A DNA stretch of 64,000 nucleotides, taken from contig NZ_CP043875.1 in NCBI RefSeq assembly GCF_032878975.1, positions 1,976,370 to 2,040,369 of the forward strand, written 5' to 3'. Of the stretch, positions 41,559 to 49,862 are shown one piece after another (position 1 is the stretch's first letter; each line of letters begins with the position of its first letter). Position numbers and translations under genes: made by a program. This DNA comes from Methanoplanus sp. FWC-SCC4 (GTDB taxonomy: Archaea; Halobacteriota; Methanomicrobia; Methanomicrobiales; Methanomicrobiaceae). The notes beneath the pieces are model-generated. The model worked only from the letters and a program-made list of their open reading frames with translations. It searched no databases and was not told the origin of the DNA.

Positions 41559-42053
41559 ATGATGATACCGCTTCTCGCCTGGCGGGATAACACCTGCAAC
41601 CCGAAAGTGTGCTCGGTCAAAAAACTCGAAAAGTTCCGGCTTGTTAAAATATATCCGAAGATTCAGCAGATTCCTAAGAATACTCTCCTGCTTGACCCGA
41701 CAGCAACACAGGCACTCTCCCCCGCAGATAAAATTGCACCTTCAATTACTGTACTTGACTGTTCATGGGAGAAACTCAATACAGGTATCGTGGAAGGATG
41801 GCACAGGAGAAGGGCTCTGCCTTTCCTTGTCGCCGCAAACCCGGGCCATTTCGGGAGGGCTTTTATGCTGAACTCAGTAGAGGCATATGCGGCGGCTTTG
41901 TACATCCTTGGAGAAAAAGAGCAGGCAGAACTTGTGCTTTCCAAATTCAACTGGGGCCTGAGATTTCTTGAAGTGAATAAGGAACCGCTTGAAGAATATG
42001 CAGAGGCAAAGGATTCTTCCGATATTGTAAGGATTCAGTCATATTATATTTGA
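41559..42053 (+). CDS. tsr3: 16S rRNA aminocarboxypropyltransferase Tsr3
   Basis: 164 residues, DUF367/Tsr3 family. It transfers the aminocarboxypropyl group of SAM to an N1-methylpseudouridine near the decoding site of small-subunit rRNA (acp3 modification). Seen: DNTCNPKVCSVKKLEKF near the start, LLLDPTATQALSPAD, VLDCSWEKL, RRRALPFLVAANPGHFGR and the tail FNWGLRFLEVNKEPLEEYAE, all typical. Start ATG 41559 or 41562. It shares a very short divergent promoter region with the deoxyribosyltransferase fusion. Confidence 0.93.
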   Translation: MMIPLLAWRDNTCNPKVCSVKKLEKFRLVKIYPKIQQIPKNTLLLDPTATQALSPADKIAPSITVLDCSWEKLNTGIVEGWHRRRALPFLVAANPGHFGRAFMLNSVEAYAAALYILGEKEQAELVLSKFNWGLRFLEVNKEPLEEYAEAKDSSDIVRIQSYYI

Positions 42054-42109
42054 GCCCGGCAGAAACTGCCGGCAAAAGAATCTCTGGTGACAAACAGGCA
42101 ACAAGGGCC

Positions 42110-42131
42110 ACGGAGGACTGCCTCCGTTTTG
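42110..42131 (+). terminator. Hairpin with T-run after tsr3
   Basis: ACGGAGG-ACT-GCCTCCGT pairs seven to eight bases and is followed by TTTTG. It lies about 55 bases after the tsr3 stop and 100 bases before the methyltransferase. It reads as a terminator. The surrounding 180-base gap holds no gene that I can support. Confidence 0.45.
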
Positions 42132-42231
42132 AAGGCCGCCATGCTCTCATTTCCTTAACAGTATAACCCAAAAACGATTTAAATGCCCTCTTACAAAAAA
42201 AGGGATGCAGAATTAAAAGAGGAGAATTTTT

Positions 42232-43062
42232 TTGAAGATCAGGACTTCTTACAGCAATATCTGGAAAGAACGGATGCTTAAGGTTTTTGAGTATGATGAA
42301 AAATACGGAAACCGGACTAAATGGGAATCCACAGAGCATGCAAGAGAATACTGGGATAAGACAAAGAAGGATCAGAAGAGGATAACGGATCAGATAGCGC
42401 TTATCAGCCCGAAAAAAACCGACAGGATACTTGACATTGGTTCAGGCCCCGGAACAATTGCGATTCCGGCGGCAAAGATTGCAAAGAGTGTTGTTGCAGT
42501 AGAACCCTCAAAAGGCATGTGCACTGTTTTAAAGGAGAGGGCAGAAGAGGAGGGGCTGTCAAACATAACCGTTATTCAGAAGAGGTGGGAGGATGTCTTA
42601 TCAGACGAACTTCCCGAAGATAAGTTTGACATTGTTGTTGCGTCATACTCGATCTCGATTGCGGACTTAAAAACCGAGATACTCAGGATGAATTCAATAT
42701 GCTCCGGAAAGGTCTTTCTCTTCTGGTTTGCAGGCGATTTCACATGGGATGACAAAGACTTTGCAGAGTTCTGGAAGACCATTAAATCAAAGGATTTCTA
42801 CCCCGGGCCAAAGGCTGATATCCTGTATGGAGTCCTCTATGAAGTTCAGATTTACCCCGAAGTGACCACATTTCCAATAAGGGTTAAAGATGTATATGAT
42901 TCACCAGAAACGGCATCTGAAAAGATATGCCAGAGGCATTCTGTCACAGACGATAACGACAGAAAAAAAGTCCTTGATTACCTGACAAAAAAATACACAG
43001 GCAGAACTGAAATCTCAGGCTTTTCTACCCGCGTCTGCATGTGGTGGGATGTAAAAAACTGA
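42232..43062 (+). CDS. Class I SAM-dependent methyltransferase
   Basis: 276 residues. SAM motif I is ILDIGSGPGTIAIPAAKIAK (about 66-85), motif II VVAVEPSKGM, and the post-I region FDIVVASYSISI. An N-terminal helical part (IWKERMLKVFEYDEKYGNR) and a long C-terminal part (GDFTWDDKDFAEFWKTIK) are characteristic of a methanogen group of unknown substrate. The start is TTG 42232 with GGAGAA eight bases upstream. ATG 42274 is the alternative. It stands alone. Confidence 0.82.
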   Translation: MKIRTSYSNIWKERMLKVFEYDEKYGNRTKWESTEHAREYWDKTKKDQKRITDQIALISPKKTDRILDIGSGPGTIAIPAAKIAKSVVAVEPSKGMCTVLKERAEEEGLSNITVIQKRWEDVLSDELPEDKFDIVVASYSISIADLKTEILRMNSICSGKVFLFWFAGDFTWDDKDFAEFWKTIKSKDFYPGPKADILYGVLYEVQIYPEVTTFPIRVKDVYDSPETASEKICQRHSVTDDNDRKKVLDYLTKKYTGRTEISGFSTRVCMWWDVKN

Positions 43063-43117
43063 TGTTTTGACGCCTGTTATGCTGAAATTAAAAACGGGCC
43101 TGATTGATTAAAATCCC

Positions 43118-44812
43118 TTATCTCCTTCTTTTTACGTACAAACCGATGAATATTGCAATTACAAAAACAGCCAGGAGATTTTTCAAACCATAATCCCCAT
43201 CTTCTAAAAAAACATCAGAAATCCAGGGGTTGACACCTTCCCCTCCTTCCCAGTCATAATCAAATACTCTTCCAAAGTATTCGCCAACACCCTGATGCTC
43301 TATTATTACCCCTGCTTCACGGTTGAACTGCGGCGAATTCTCATTCCAGTTGACTGAGCTTACCAAAACCCTGCTGCCGTCAACTATGACGCCCTTGTTG
43401 TGTATCTTCTCAAACCCTGTTTTGCTTAAGGATACAGTTCTTGCCTCAAGGGGCAGGTTTTCGGCTTCTGCACGGGAATTTATGTAATCCGCCATCTCAT
43501 CATTGTCATTTTCCCCGTTTACATTGTACCAGTACGAATCAAGAAGAACTCTTACGCGAACACCCCTTTCTGCCGCAGATATGGCGGCTTCAAGATACGG
43601 ATTATCTCCGCTGCTCCAGTTCTTTATGTATGCCTGCTCAATGTCGACCGATACTCTGGCACTCTCTATAAGCTCTCTTATCAGGCAGCTTGTATCCGGC
43701 GAGATTACGGGGGTAACAGATGCACCCTCAAATGTTTGCGCCTCAAAAACAGGATCGTAATCCGGAAGGGAAGACTTATCAGGAGTCCCAATTTTCTGTT
43801 TAAATTCTGAAACAAACGGTGATGAAACATCGGTTTCAAAAACAGACTCAAAATACCCGGCAACACCCTCATCGCGTATATACACACCAAAACCCCGGTT
43901 GCCGGCACTCCCTCTTTTGGGAAAACCTGTAACGCCGAAATTCTCACTTGCAAGAAGAACGGACTCACCGTCAAAAACAACATACTTGGCATGGTCATAT
44001 CTGTAAGGAGAATGGTGAATGCCGTTCTCAGTCTCCATCGAATACACAGGCACCCCGCTTTCGTTAAGGACTGATGCAACATAATATTCAGAGGAAGGAA
44101 TACCTCCGACAGGCCCTCCTTCAAGCAGCATACTGACTTTTACTCCGGATTTTGCTTTGCTCCCAACAATCCCTGCAATCTTCGGGTTTGAAAATTCATA
44201 GACATTTATCAGGATATACTCAGAGGCATCTCTAAAAGCACTGCTCAAAACATCATACGAACAGTCAGGCGAAACAAAAACGGTGAGATTTACGTTTTCA
44301 TATGTTTGCGCCTTAAAATCCGACTGACCAATAAATACAGGCCTTTTGTCCCATACGCCATCAGAGAATACATGCACCTGACCCTCACGTTTGCAGACAT
44401 CATACGGCCACGACACCTCAAAAATAACAGTCTCCCCTTTTTTCAGGATCAGTTCATCCCCGGAATTTCCCATCTGGAATCTTCCAAAACGCATCATGTC
44501 GGGAACATTACTTTCTGTCCCGTAGATCTCATAATCTGGGAATTCTCCATGCACCGCCCGGTATGCAGAACCTTCCCTTGCAACAACCAGAGAACCTTTT
44601 ATCGCCGAACCCTCAGGAAACCTGACACTCCCTTCGCCGTCAGATATACTGATTCCAAAAAGGCTTCCCTCTCCGGTGATTTCAAAGAATTCATCCCCCT
44701 CTCCTTTCATCCATGTGTCAGGACAAAAAGAGGTGATTTCAAGCGCACAACCAAAACCTGAAAGACTGAAGAATAAAACAAACAGTAAAATCGTAATCCG
44801 GAGGATTTTCAT
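43118..44812 (-). CDS. Secreted phospholipase D-like protein
   Basis: 564 residues. A signal peptide (ILRITILLFVLFFSLSGFGC) is followed by an N-terminal lamin-tail-like beta domain (EITSFCPDTWMKGEGDEFFE ... IFEVSWPYDVCKREG, about 24-160). Two PLD halves follow with HKD-type motifs DHAKYVVFDGESVLLASENF and IHNKGVIVDGSRVLVSSVNW. A C-terminal membrane helix and YVKRRR anchor it. The first motif is H-x-K but its downstream Asp is replaced (FDG kept), and the second is a canonical HxK(x)4D. It may cut phospholipids or nucleic acids outside the cell. Divergent from mfnE with a 41-base gap. Confidence 0.85.
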   Translation of the reverse strand: MKILRITILLFVLFFSLSGFGCALEITSFCPDTWMKGEGDEFFEITGEGSLFGISISDGEGSVRFPEGSAIKGSLVVAREGSAYRAVHGEFPDYEIYGTESNVPDMMRFGRFQMGNSGDELILKKGETVIFEVSWPYDVCKREGQVHVFSDGVWDKRPVFIGQSDFKAQTYENVNLTVFVSPDCSYDVLSSAFRDASEYILINVYEFSNPKIAGIVGSKAKSGVKVSMLLEGGPVGGIPSSEYYVASVLNESGVPVYSMETENGIHHSPYRYDHAKYVVFDGESVLLASENFGVTGFPKRGSAGNRGFGVYIRDEGVAGYFESVFETDVSSPFVSEFKQKIGTPDKSSLPDYDPVFEAQTFEGASVTPVISPDTSCLIRELIESARVSVDIEQAYIKNWSSGDNPYLEAAISAAERGVRVRVLLDSYWYNVNGENDNDEMADYINSRAEAENLPLEARTVSLSKTGFEKIHNKGVIVDGSRVLVSSVNWNENSPQFNREAGVIIEHQGVGEYFGRVFDYDWEGGEGVNPWISDVFLEDGDYGLKNLLAVFVIAIFIGLYVKRRR

Positions 44813-44853
44813 TTAGAAGGTGTTATGATCTATCAGGTAATATATCTGGCGAA

Positions 44854-45480
44854 ATGAAAAGCGATTCAAAACCTCTTGTCGTCAAACTGGGAGGAAGCCT
44901 GATTGATGCTCTCGGGGAAATTGTTCCGCTGCTTATGTCAGCTGAAAGGAATATGCTCATTATTCCGGGAGGAGGAGTTTTTGCGGACAATATCAGGGAG
45001 ATAAATCCCGATCCCGACACTGCACACTGGATGGCAATACTTGCAATGGAGCAGTACGGATACCTTATATCATCATCAGGGGAGGAGGATGTGTGGGAGG
45101 AGATGGAAGTCCCCGACAAACCAAAAGTCATGCTTCCATACAGAATTTTAAAGGAAAGAGACCCCCTTCCTCATTCATGGGATATTACATCTGACACAAT
45201 CGCCGCATGGTTTGCATCAGAACTTGATGCCGACCTTCTTTTGTTAAAGTCGGTTGACGGCCTTACAAGAAATAAGGAAATTGTCAGCGACGTCTGCGTA
45301 GATGAAAAATTTCAGGAAGTCGATCCATGCCTGATCTCTTTTGTTTTGGACAATAATATCGACACATGGGTAATTAATGCAAGAAATGCGCCTAATTTAA
45401 AAGCATTTTTTGAAGGAAGAAACTTTTTGGGAACACACATCCATAGGAAGTTTTTAAGTTTAAAGAAACCGAATTTATAA
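44854..45480 (+). CDS. mfnE: [5-(aminomethyl)furan-3-yl]methyl phosphate kinase
   Basis: 208 residues, amino acid kinase fold. In methanofuran synthesis MfnE phosphorylates 5-(aminomethyl)-3-furanmethanol phosphate to the diphosphate. Motifs: VVKLGGSLID at the phosphate-binding loop, IIPGGGVFADNIRE, HWMAILAMEQYGYL and PHSWDITSDTIAAWFASELD, the last highly characteristic of MfnE. The C-terminus binds nucleotide (LLLKSVDGLTR). The ATG is preceded by GGCGAA. The next gene, a tiny zinc ribbon, follows after 22 bases, then aEF-1beta. Confidence 0.9.
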   Translation: MKSDSKPLVVKLGGSLIDALGEIVPLLMSAERNMLIIPGGGVFADNIREINPDPDTAHWMAILAMEQYGYLISSSGEEDVWEEMEVPDKPKVMLPYRILKERDPLPHSWDITSDTIAAWFASELDADLLLLKSVDGLTRNKEIVSDVCVDEKFQEVDPCLISFVLDNNIDTWVINARNAPNLKAFFEGRNFLGTHIHRKFLSLKKPNL

Positions 45481-45502
45481 GATAACTTCAGGAGATAAGA
45501 TT

Positions 45503-45664
45503 ATGGCTACAGAAAAATGTACTTCGTGTCAGGCTCCACTTTCAGAGCCAGGCTGGACAAAATTCGAGTGTCCAAAGTGTCGTGAGGTCATCTACAGGTG
45601 CCACAGATGCAGGCACCAGAGCATTCCGTACGTTTGCAAATCATGCGGATATCAGGGGCCGTGA
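45503..45664 (+). CDS. Small zinc-ribbon protein
   Basis: 53 residues with four CxxC pairs: CTSC, CPKC, CHRC and CKSC, enough for two zinc sites. Encoded between mfnE and aEF-1beta with GGAGATAAG before the ATG and a stop three bases before the aEF-1beta ATG. This pairing with aEF-1beta occurs in many euryarchaea (haloarchaeal HVO_2753-type). A nucleic-acid or ribosome contact is likely but not shown. Confidence 0.88.
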   Translation: MATEKCTSCQAPLSEPGWTKFECPKCREVIYRCHRCRHQSIPYVCKSCGYQGP

Positions 45665-45667
45665 ACC

Positions 45668-45928
45668 ATGGGTGACGTCGTAATTATCCTCAGGGTAATG
45701 CCGGAATCACCGGAAGTTGATATTGAAGGCCTCAAAAGTGCTATTGTAGAGAAATATCCGGGAACAAAGGATGTTCAGGAAGATCCTATCGGATTCGGTC
45801 TCGTTGCACTCAAGGTTGCAATAGTAATTCCGGACGGGGAAGCTGGAGCTTCAGAGGAAGCAGAGAAAGCAATTCAGGAAATCGAAGGCGTAGAGAGCGC
45901 TGAAATTGTCTCACTCACCCTTACCTGA
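45668..45928 (+). CDS. ef1b: Elongation factor 1-beta (aEF-1beta)
   Basis: 86 residues, the GDP-GTP exchange factor for archaeal EF-1alpha. Typical text is GDVVIILRVMPESPEVD, EDPIGFGLVALKVAIVIPD and the C-terminal EKAIQEIEGVESAEIVSLT, a ferredoxin-like fold. It starts three bases after the zinc-ribbon stop (GGGGCCGTGAACC upstream), so it is co-translated. T/A-rich DNA follows for about 200 bases. Confidence 0.96.
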   Translation: MGDVVIILRVMPESPEVDIEGLKSAIVEKYPGTKDVQEDPIGFGLVALKVAIVIPDGEAGASEEAEKAIQEIEGVESAEIVSLTLT

Positions 45929-46146
45929 ATTCAAAGATTATTGGGAATAATCAAAACAATTCCAAATAATTTTTAAAATTCCAAAAAACAAAATTTGCAT
46001 TTCTTAAGCGCTTTTATTCATTATTTATTATACTTTGGTTTTTACCATAAAGGATAACGAAGGATCCAGAGATAACCTTTGCTAAAGGCTCGTTGTATAA
46101 GCTTATATTTTGGAAAACAGATGAATAAAATAATTAAAAATGCCTC

Positions 46147-47106
46147 TTAAAGCGGCATGCTTTGATCCAAATCCGCCATGATTTCAGACGTTACATTACG
46201 GATTTTTTCAACAGACTGCTGAAAGCCCGTAACCTCGGATTCATCAATTCTAATCGGTACAGGAAATGCCCCTTCACGGTTAAGGCGTGCAGGAACTCCG
46301 ATACACACATCACCAATATTATGAACCTCACTTTTGATGTATGCCGAAACCGAAAGAATTCTGTTTTCATTTCCGAGAACTGTTCTTACCAGGGTTGAAA
46401 TTGCCGCAGCAGGGCCGTAGATTGTCGCACCACTTTTTTCGATGATATGCAGTCCCGCAGTTCTCACACGGTCAACCATCTCATCCTTTGGAAGGCTTGA
46501 GAACGCCGGAAGGTTCTGTATCTGAATACCCCCGATAGTAGTCGCAGACCACAAAGGCACCATACTCTCGCCGTGTTCACCAACGATACGGGTATGAACC
46601 TCACTTACATGAACATTAAAATGGTCGGCAACAAAGGACTTCAGCCTCATTGAGTCAAGATGCGTTCCAAGGCCGAACACTCTGTTGGGGGGAAATCCCG
46701 AATATTTCAGAGCAACGGCAGTCATCACATCAACCGGATTGGATACAACAAGTATAATTGAATCCGGCGAATATGCAGCGATCATTTTAGCATAATTCGC
46801 AACAATTTTAGCATTCTTTTTTGCAAGGTCGATTCTGTCCTGTCCTTTGTGTCGCGGAACCCCGGAATTTATAATAACAATATCAGAATCCCGAAGATCT
46901 TCTGGATTTATGCTCCACTCAAGATCAAGGTTTCGCCCAAGTGCTGCAAAAGAGTCTATAAAATCGCATTTTGTTCCTTCAAGAACATCTTCGTTACCTT
47001 CTCTCCCAAAGAGAACAATATTTGTTACGAAAGGAATTCTTGAAACAGAATAAGCGGCAAACTGCCCTACCTTCCCGGTTGCACCGATGACGGTTACTTT
47101 TGCCAT
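46147..47106 (-). CDS. mdh: Malate dehydrogenase
   Basis: 319 residues, lactate/malate dehydrogenase family of the MJ0490-like type. NAD(P)-binding loop VIGATGKVGQFAAYS (GxxGxxG), catalytic base in RIVGEHGESMVPLWS (His), substrate Arg in INSGVPRHKGQDR and VFGLGTHLDSMRL. It interconverts malate and oxaloacetate in the partial TCA cycle. Start ATG 47106 has GGTGCAATT upstream. An in-frame start at 47127 would read into the SRP RNA terminator. The coding region begins about 12 bases after the SRP RNA 3' end on the same strand. Confidence 0.94.
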   Translation of the reverse strand: MAKVTVIGATGKVGQFAAYSVSRIPFVTNIVLFGREGNEDVLEGTKCDFIDSFAALGRNLDLEWSINPEDLRDSDIVIINSGVPRHKGQDRIDLAKKNAKIVANYAKMIAAYSPDSIILVVSNPVDVMTAVALKYSGFPPNRVFGLGTHLDSMRLKSFVADHFNVHVSEVHTRIVGEHGESMVPLWSATTIGGIQIQNLPAFSSLPKDEMVDRVRTAGLHIIEKSGATIYGPAAAISTLVRTVLGNENRILSVSAYIKSEVHNIGDVCIGVPARLNREGAFPVPIRIDESEVTGFQQSVEKIRNVTSEIMADLDQSMPL

Positions 47107-47118
47107 AATTGCACCAAA

Positions 47119-47429
47119 AAGGGACACGTAAAGAGGTGGGAATCACGTTTCCAGTCTCCACGTAGTACCCCTCCTCCACCCTGCAACCCTATGGGCACCA
47201 GACGTTCACGGTAAGTCTGCTCCCTTCCGGGCCTGGACCGGTCCCCGCGATAAAAGGCCTCCATTCCCTCCGGAATTTTGGTATCTCTCCGCTGATCTCA
47301 CAGGACAAGGCTTCGCAGTCGGGGAAAATACGCTTTGAAAAGATCGCCAAAGCCGCCCTCTAAACTTCGTCCCCTGCATAACGGCGGTTTCAGGTTATAG
47401 GTGACGCCTAACCACCCGGACTAGTCCCC
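47119..47429 (-). ncRNA. ffs: Signal recognition particle 7S RNA
   Basis: This is a non-coding gene of about 310 nt on the minus strand. The universal domain IV tetraloop region reads GGTCCAGGCCCGGAAGGGAG (near 47225-47245 in reverse), flanked by GGTGCCCATAGGGTTGCAGG and GGTGGAGGAGG of the Alu/S-domain helices. The 5' part GGGGACTAGTCCGGGTGG and the 3' part CCCACC ... GTCCC can close helix 1. Ends are estimated from that closure and from the T5 run at 47116-47120. Confidence 0.92.
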
Positions 47430-47444
47430 AGTATAATTTAAACC

Positions 47445-48500
47445 TTAAGGGATAAAAGCATGACCACCGGTATTTGTTTTCCACTTTGAAATTGCACCAG
47501 AGATAAATTCAGTATTTTTTTTCTCAAAGAAATCAAGTGCAGTCAGGGTTTCACCTTTGGGGATGTATGGTGCAAGATTTTTCAAATCGCCCTGATAGAC
47601 CTTAAATTCTCCATAAGGGGACTTTGCGCATGCCACTGTAATTATTTTTTCACCTGCCGGATTTTCTTTAAGAGATGAATAATCAGACAGGAGTCTGAAT
47701 TCTGAAATACCAAGAAGTGTCCTGTTGGAAAAGAGGTTTACAGAACTCCAGAATGCCGCAGCATACCACAAATCATTGAAAACAACAGAATTTACGCCAA
47801 AAAGGGCTGCTGAAATTCCAAGAGTCCCTGCGCCGGAACAGGCATCCACAAAAATATCCGGGAGATATTTGTGAATATTCGAGCGAACCGACATTATTTT
47901 CGGATCAAATCCTCTCGGAAACTCAATATGCATTGCAGACTGCTCTTTGTATATCAAAAATGGCTGTCTTCCGGCATGGAATACATCACACCTTACATCA
48001 CAGCCGGCAAGAAGCCTGTTTTTATGAAAAGAGAAACCCTCCTCACCACAGGAGATGCCGGGAACCATATTTTCATCCTTTAGTACCCCGCCAACTTCAG
48101 GCACTTCATCAACAATGCGTTTTGCAGACTTCAAAGAGACATACTTTGAGAGTAAAACCAGGCTTTTTGCGGGAAGGTGCGGCGGTCTCCTCATTGCAAA
48201 TCCGGGATTTACAAGGGGCATCCCGACAGACATCAGAGGCATATCAGGACTTATGTCACGTTCTTCTGCCATTATGAAGTAGCAGTGACACAAAACGTCA
48301 TCGATGAATCTTTTTCCGCACGAAGGACAGGGCATGGAAAAATCTTCTGAAGGCGGCTTTCTTTTGTCCCTTATTTTTTCACCACAACTTTTGCAGGGCA
48401 AAAATATGGTTTCAAGGGAGTTTATTATTTCAGCAGAATCTTTTATGCAGTTTCCACCGCATACAGGACAGGTCATGCCTTTTGATAACAGATCAGACAA
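47445..48500 (-). CDS. Zinc-ribbon and methyltransferase-like protein
   Basis: 351 residues. The N-terminus has four CxxC-like knuckles (CPVCGGNC, CKSCGEK, CPSCGKR, then CHC), a zinc-binding region. The middle and end hold a Rossmann-type fold with VDACSGAGTLGISAALFGVN (SAM-binding loop) and VVFNDLWYAAAFWS. The catalytic motif is unclear (no NPPY), so nucleic-acid methylation is only likely. The start is TTG 48500 with GGTGAAAAAA upstream. ATG 48476 is the alternative. The 3' end overlaps the SRP RNA promoter. Substrate unknown. Confidence 0.78.
   Translation of the reverse strand: MSDLLSKGMTCPVCGGNCIKDSAEIINSLETIFLPCKSCGEKIRDKRKPPSEDFSMPCPSCGKRFIDDVLCHCYFIMAEERDISPDMPLMSVGMPLVNPGFAMRRPPHLPAKSLVLLSKYVSLKSAKRIVDEVPEVGGVLKDENMVPGISCGEEGFSFHKNRLLAGCDVRCDVFHAGRQPFLIYKEQSAMHIEFPRGFDPKIMSVRSNIHKYLPDIFVDACSGAGTLGISAALFGVNSVVFNDLWYAAAFWSSVNLFSNRTLLGISEFRLLSDYSSLKENPAGEKIITVACAKSPYGEFKVYQGDLKNLAPYIPKGETLTALDFFEKKNTEFISGAISKWKTNTGGHAFIP
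47450..47459 (-). promoter_or_regulatory. Candidate TATA box of the SRP RNA gene
   Basis: On the minus strand GCTTTTATCCC lies about 25 bases before the 5' end of the 7S RNA, the right distance for archaeal initiation. It overlaps the last codons of the preceding gene. TTTAAATTATAC at 47431-47442 is a second candidate but is too close to the estimated 5' end. Confidence 0.45.
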
Positions 48501-48546
48501 TTTTTTTCACCGTAAAAATCAGGTTTTCCAAGGATTTCCGGAAAAA

Positions 48547-49167
48547 TTACTGTATGTTTGAAAGCCTGCCCATAACATCAGATATTTCGCATTTTTTTAT
48601 ATCCATTACAGCCCCTATGACTGCATCTGAAAATATCATTGCGGATGTTTCAAAAAGGGTACCGATAGGAGACAGCGGTAATGCAAGTGATTTATAGCCG
48701 CCTGTAAGCTGCCGGACCTCAAAAGTGTTGGGCCATTCACTATCAGACGGAGGAACGGAAGGCAGCACAACAACGCAGTCGGCGAGTTCGGATATTCTCG
48801 ACTCTTTATGGGATGTTATCAGACACAGACACCCTCCAAGTGACTTTGACGTTTCTGCGATGTCAACAACAGAATTTGTCTCACCGGAGCCTGAGAAGAT
48901 TACGACAAGATCGTCTTTTCTCATTGCAGGGGTTACAGTCTCCCCGACAACATAGCTGTCAAGACCTATGTGCATGAGTCTCATTGCAAAAGCACGCCCG
49001 ATAAGACCTGATCTGCCCGCTCCGGCAACATAAATTCTCCTCTCTTTTATGAGTTCGCCAACCATGCAGTCAATCCTCTCCTGCGATATCGCATCAATTA
49101 CAGAAGAGATCTCACTCACCATAACCCTCATATTGTCCTTTACGTCTCTGTTCCTGCACCCTGTCAT
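48547..49167 (-). CDS. hxlB: 6-phospho-3-hexuloisomerase
   Basis: 206 residues, single SIS domain. It converts 3-hexulose 6-phosphate to fructose 6-phosphate in the ribulose monophosphate pathway, which archaea use to make or recycle pentoses. Seen: GAGRSGLIGRAFAMRLMHIG, then VIFSGSGETNSVVDIAE (SIS sugar-phosphate loop), and SEWPNTFEVRQLTGGYKSLA, which is close to PHI. The first ATG is at 49167. No hexulose-phosphate synthase partner lies nearby. The next gene in the same direction is the zinc-ribbon methyltransferase, 46 bases on. Confidence 0.92.
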   Translation of the reverse strand: MTGCRNRDVKDNMRVMVSEISSVIDAISQERIDCMVGELIKERRIYVAGAGRSGLIGRAFAMRLMHIGLDSYVVGETVTPAMRKDDLVVIFSGSGETNSVVDIAETSKSLGGCLCLITSHKESRISELADCVVVLPSVPPSDSEWPNTFEVRQLTGGYKSLALPLSPIGTLFETSAMIFSDAVIGAVMDIKKCEISDVMGRLSNIQ

Positions 49168-49317
49168 TACAAAATATTATAGTTCAGGTAGTACTTAAAT
49201 CCTGAAGGAATTCAGACCAATAGATAATGGGAAAATTCAAATTAGCGCTTTGAGATCACTAAAAAGAAAATATTACAATTTATCATTATATATACCCGAA
49301 ATCCTGAGCAGAGATTT

Positions 49318-49350
49318 ACTTTCACACCGCACGGCCTTTGTTCATATACA
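49318..49350 (+). promoter_or_regulatory. 17-bp conserved element and TATA box before orphan gene
   Basis: ACTTTCACACCGCACGG (49318-49334) is identical, base for base, to 57258-57274 upstream of the RPA gene. In both places a TATA-like box follows within about 7-9 bases (here TTCATATACA, 49341-49350), and a start codon about 50-65 bases after the element end. GC-rich in an AT-rich gap. Likely a shared activator or repressor site. Confidence 0.5.
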
Positions 49351-49398
49351 TCTGCACTAATCTCTCTTTTAAAAATATACGGGAGAGTGATTATAAAA

Positions 49399-49800
49399 AT
49401 GCAAAAAGCCGGGTATATAAAAAAGAGCGGCTATCATGCGGATGACCAGGAGGGATCTGCCCACCAGATACTTGAAATCCGGATATCAGGCAGACTTTTC
49501 GGAGTTAAAATCCACGATGCCAGACGTGCCATATATACAGGCCTTTCATGCCCTGTCTGGAAGTTAAAACACAGCAGAGGCCAGCATATTACATGGATAG
49601 AAGGCAGCATGACACTTTCAAACTCCAAAAAAGCTGTAAATATCAGATTAAATAACGGTGGTCTTTACACGGCATCGGCAGCATCTTTAAAAAGCATTAT
49701 TTCAGGATACACAGGTTACCTGATTGTCTCAAAAATCAGACAACCTGCAAAAAATCCGGTTCAGCATCAGTCTTTGATAACCCCGTGGATAACTGCCTGA
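49399..49800 (+). CDS. Hypothetical protein (shared-promoter orphan)
   Basis: 133 residues from the ATG at 49399, which follows GGGAGAGTGATTATAAAA. GTG 49387 lies inside that site. Predicted mixed alpha/beta, basic, soluble; no Cys motif or membrane helix. Segments such as ILEIRISGRLFGVKIHDARR and INNGG-like NIRLNNGGLYTASAASLKS have no family that I recognise. Its promoter shares a 17-bp element with the RPA operon, so a DNA-replication or repair link is a testable idea only. Confidence 0.6.
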   Translation: MQKAGYIKKSGYHADDQEGSAHQILEIRISGRLFGVKIHDARRAIYTGLSCPVWKLKHSRGQHITWIEGSMTLSNSKKAVNIRLNNGGLYTASAASLKSIISGYTGYLIVSKIRQPAKNPVQHQSLITPWITA

Positions 49801-49862
49801 CAACCAAAAAAACCGCCGGTTCCTAAAATTAAATCCGCACGTAATACCAAAATATCATAACA

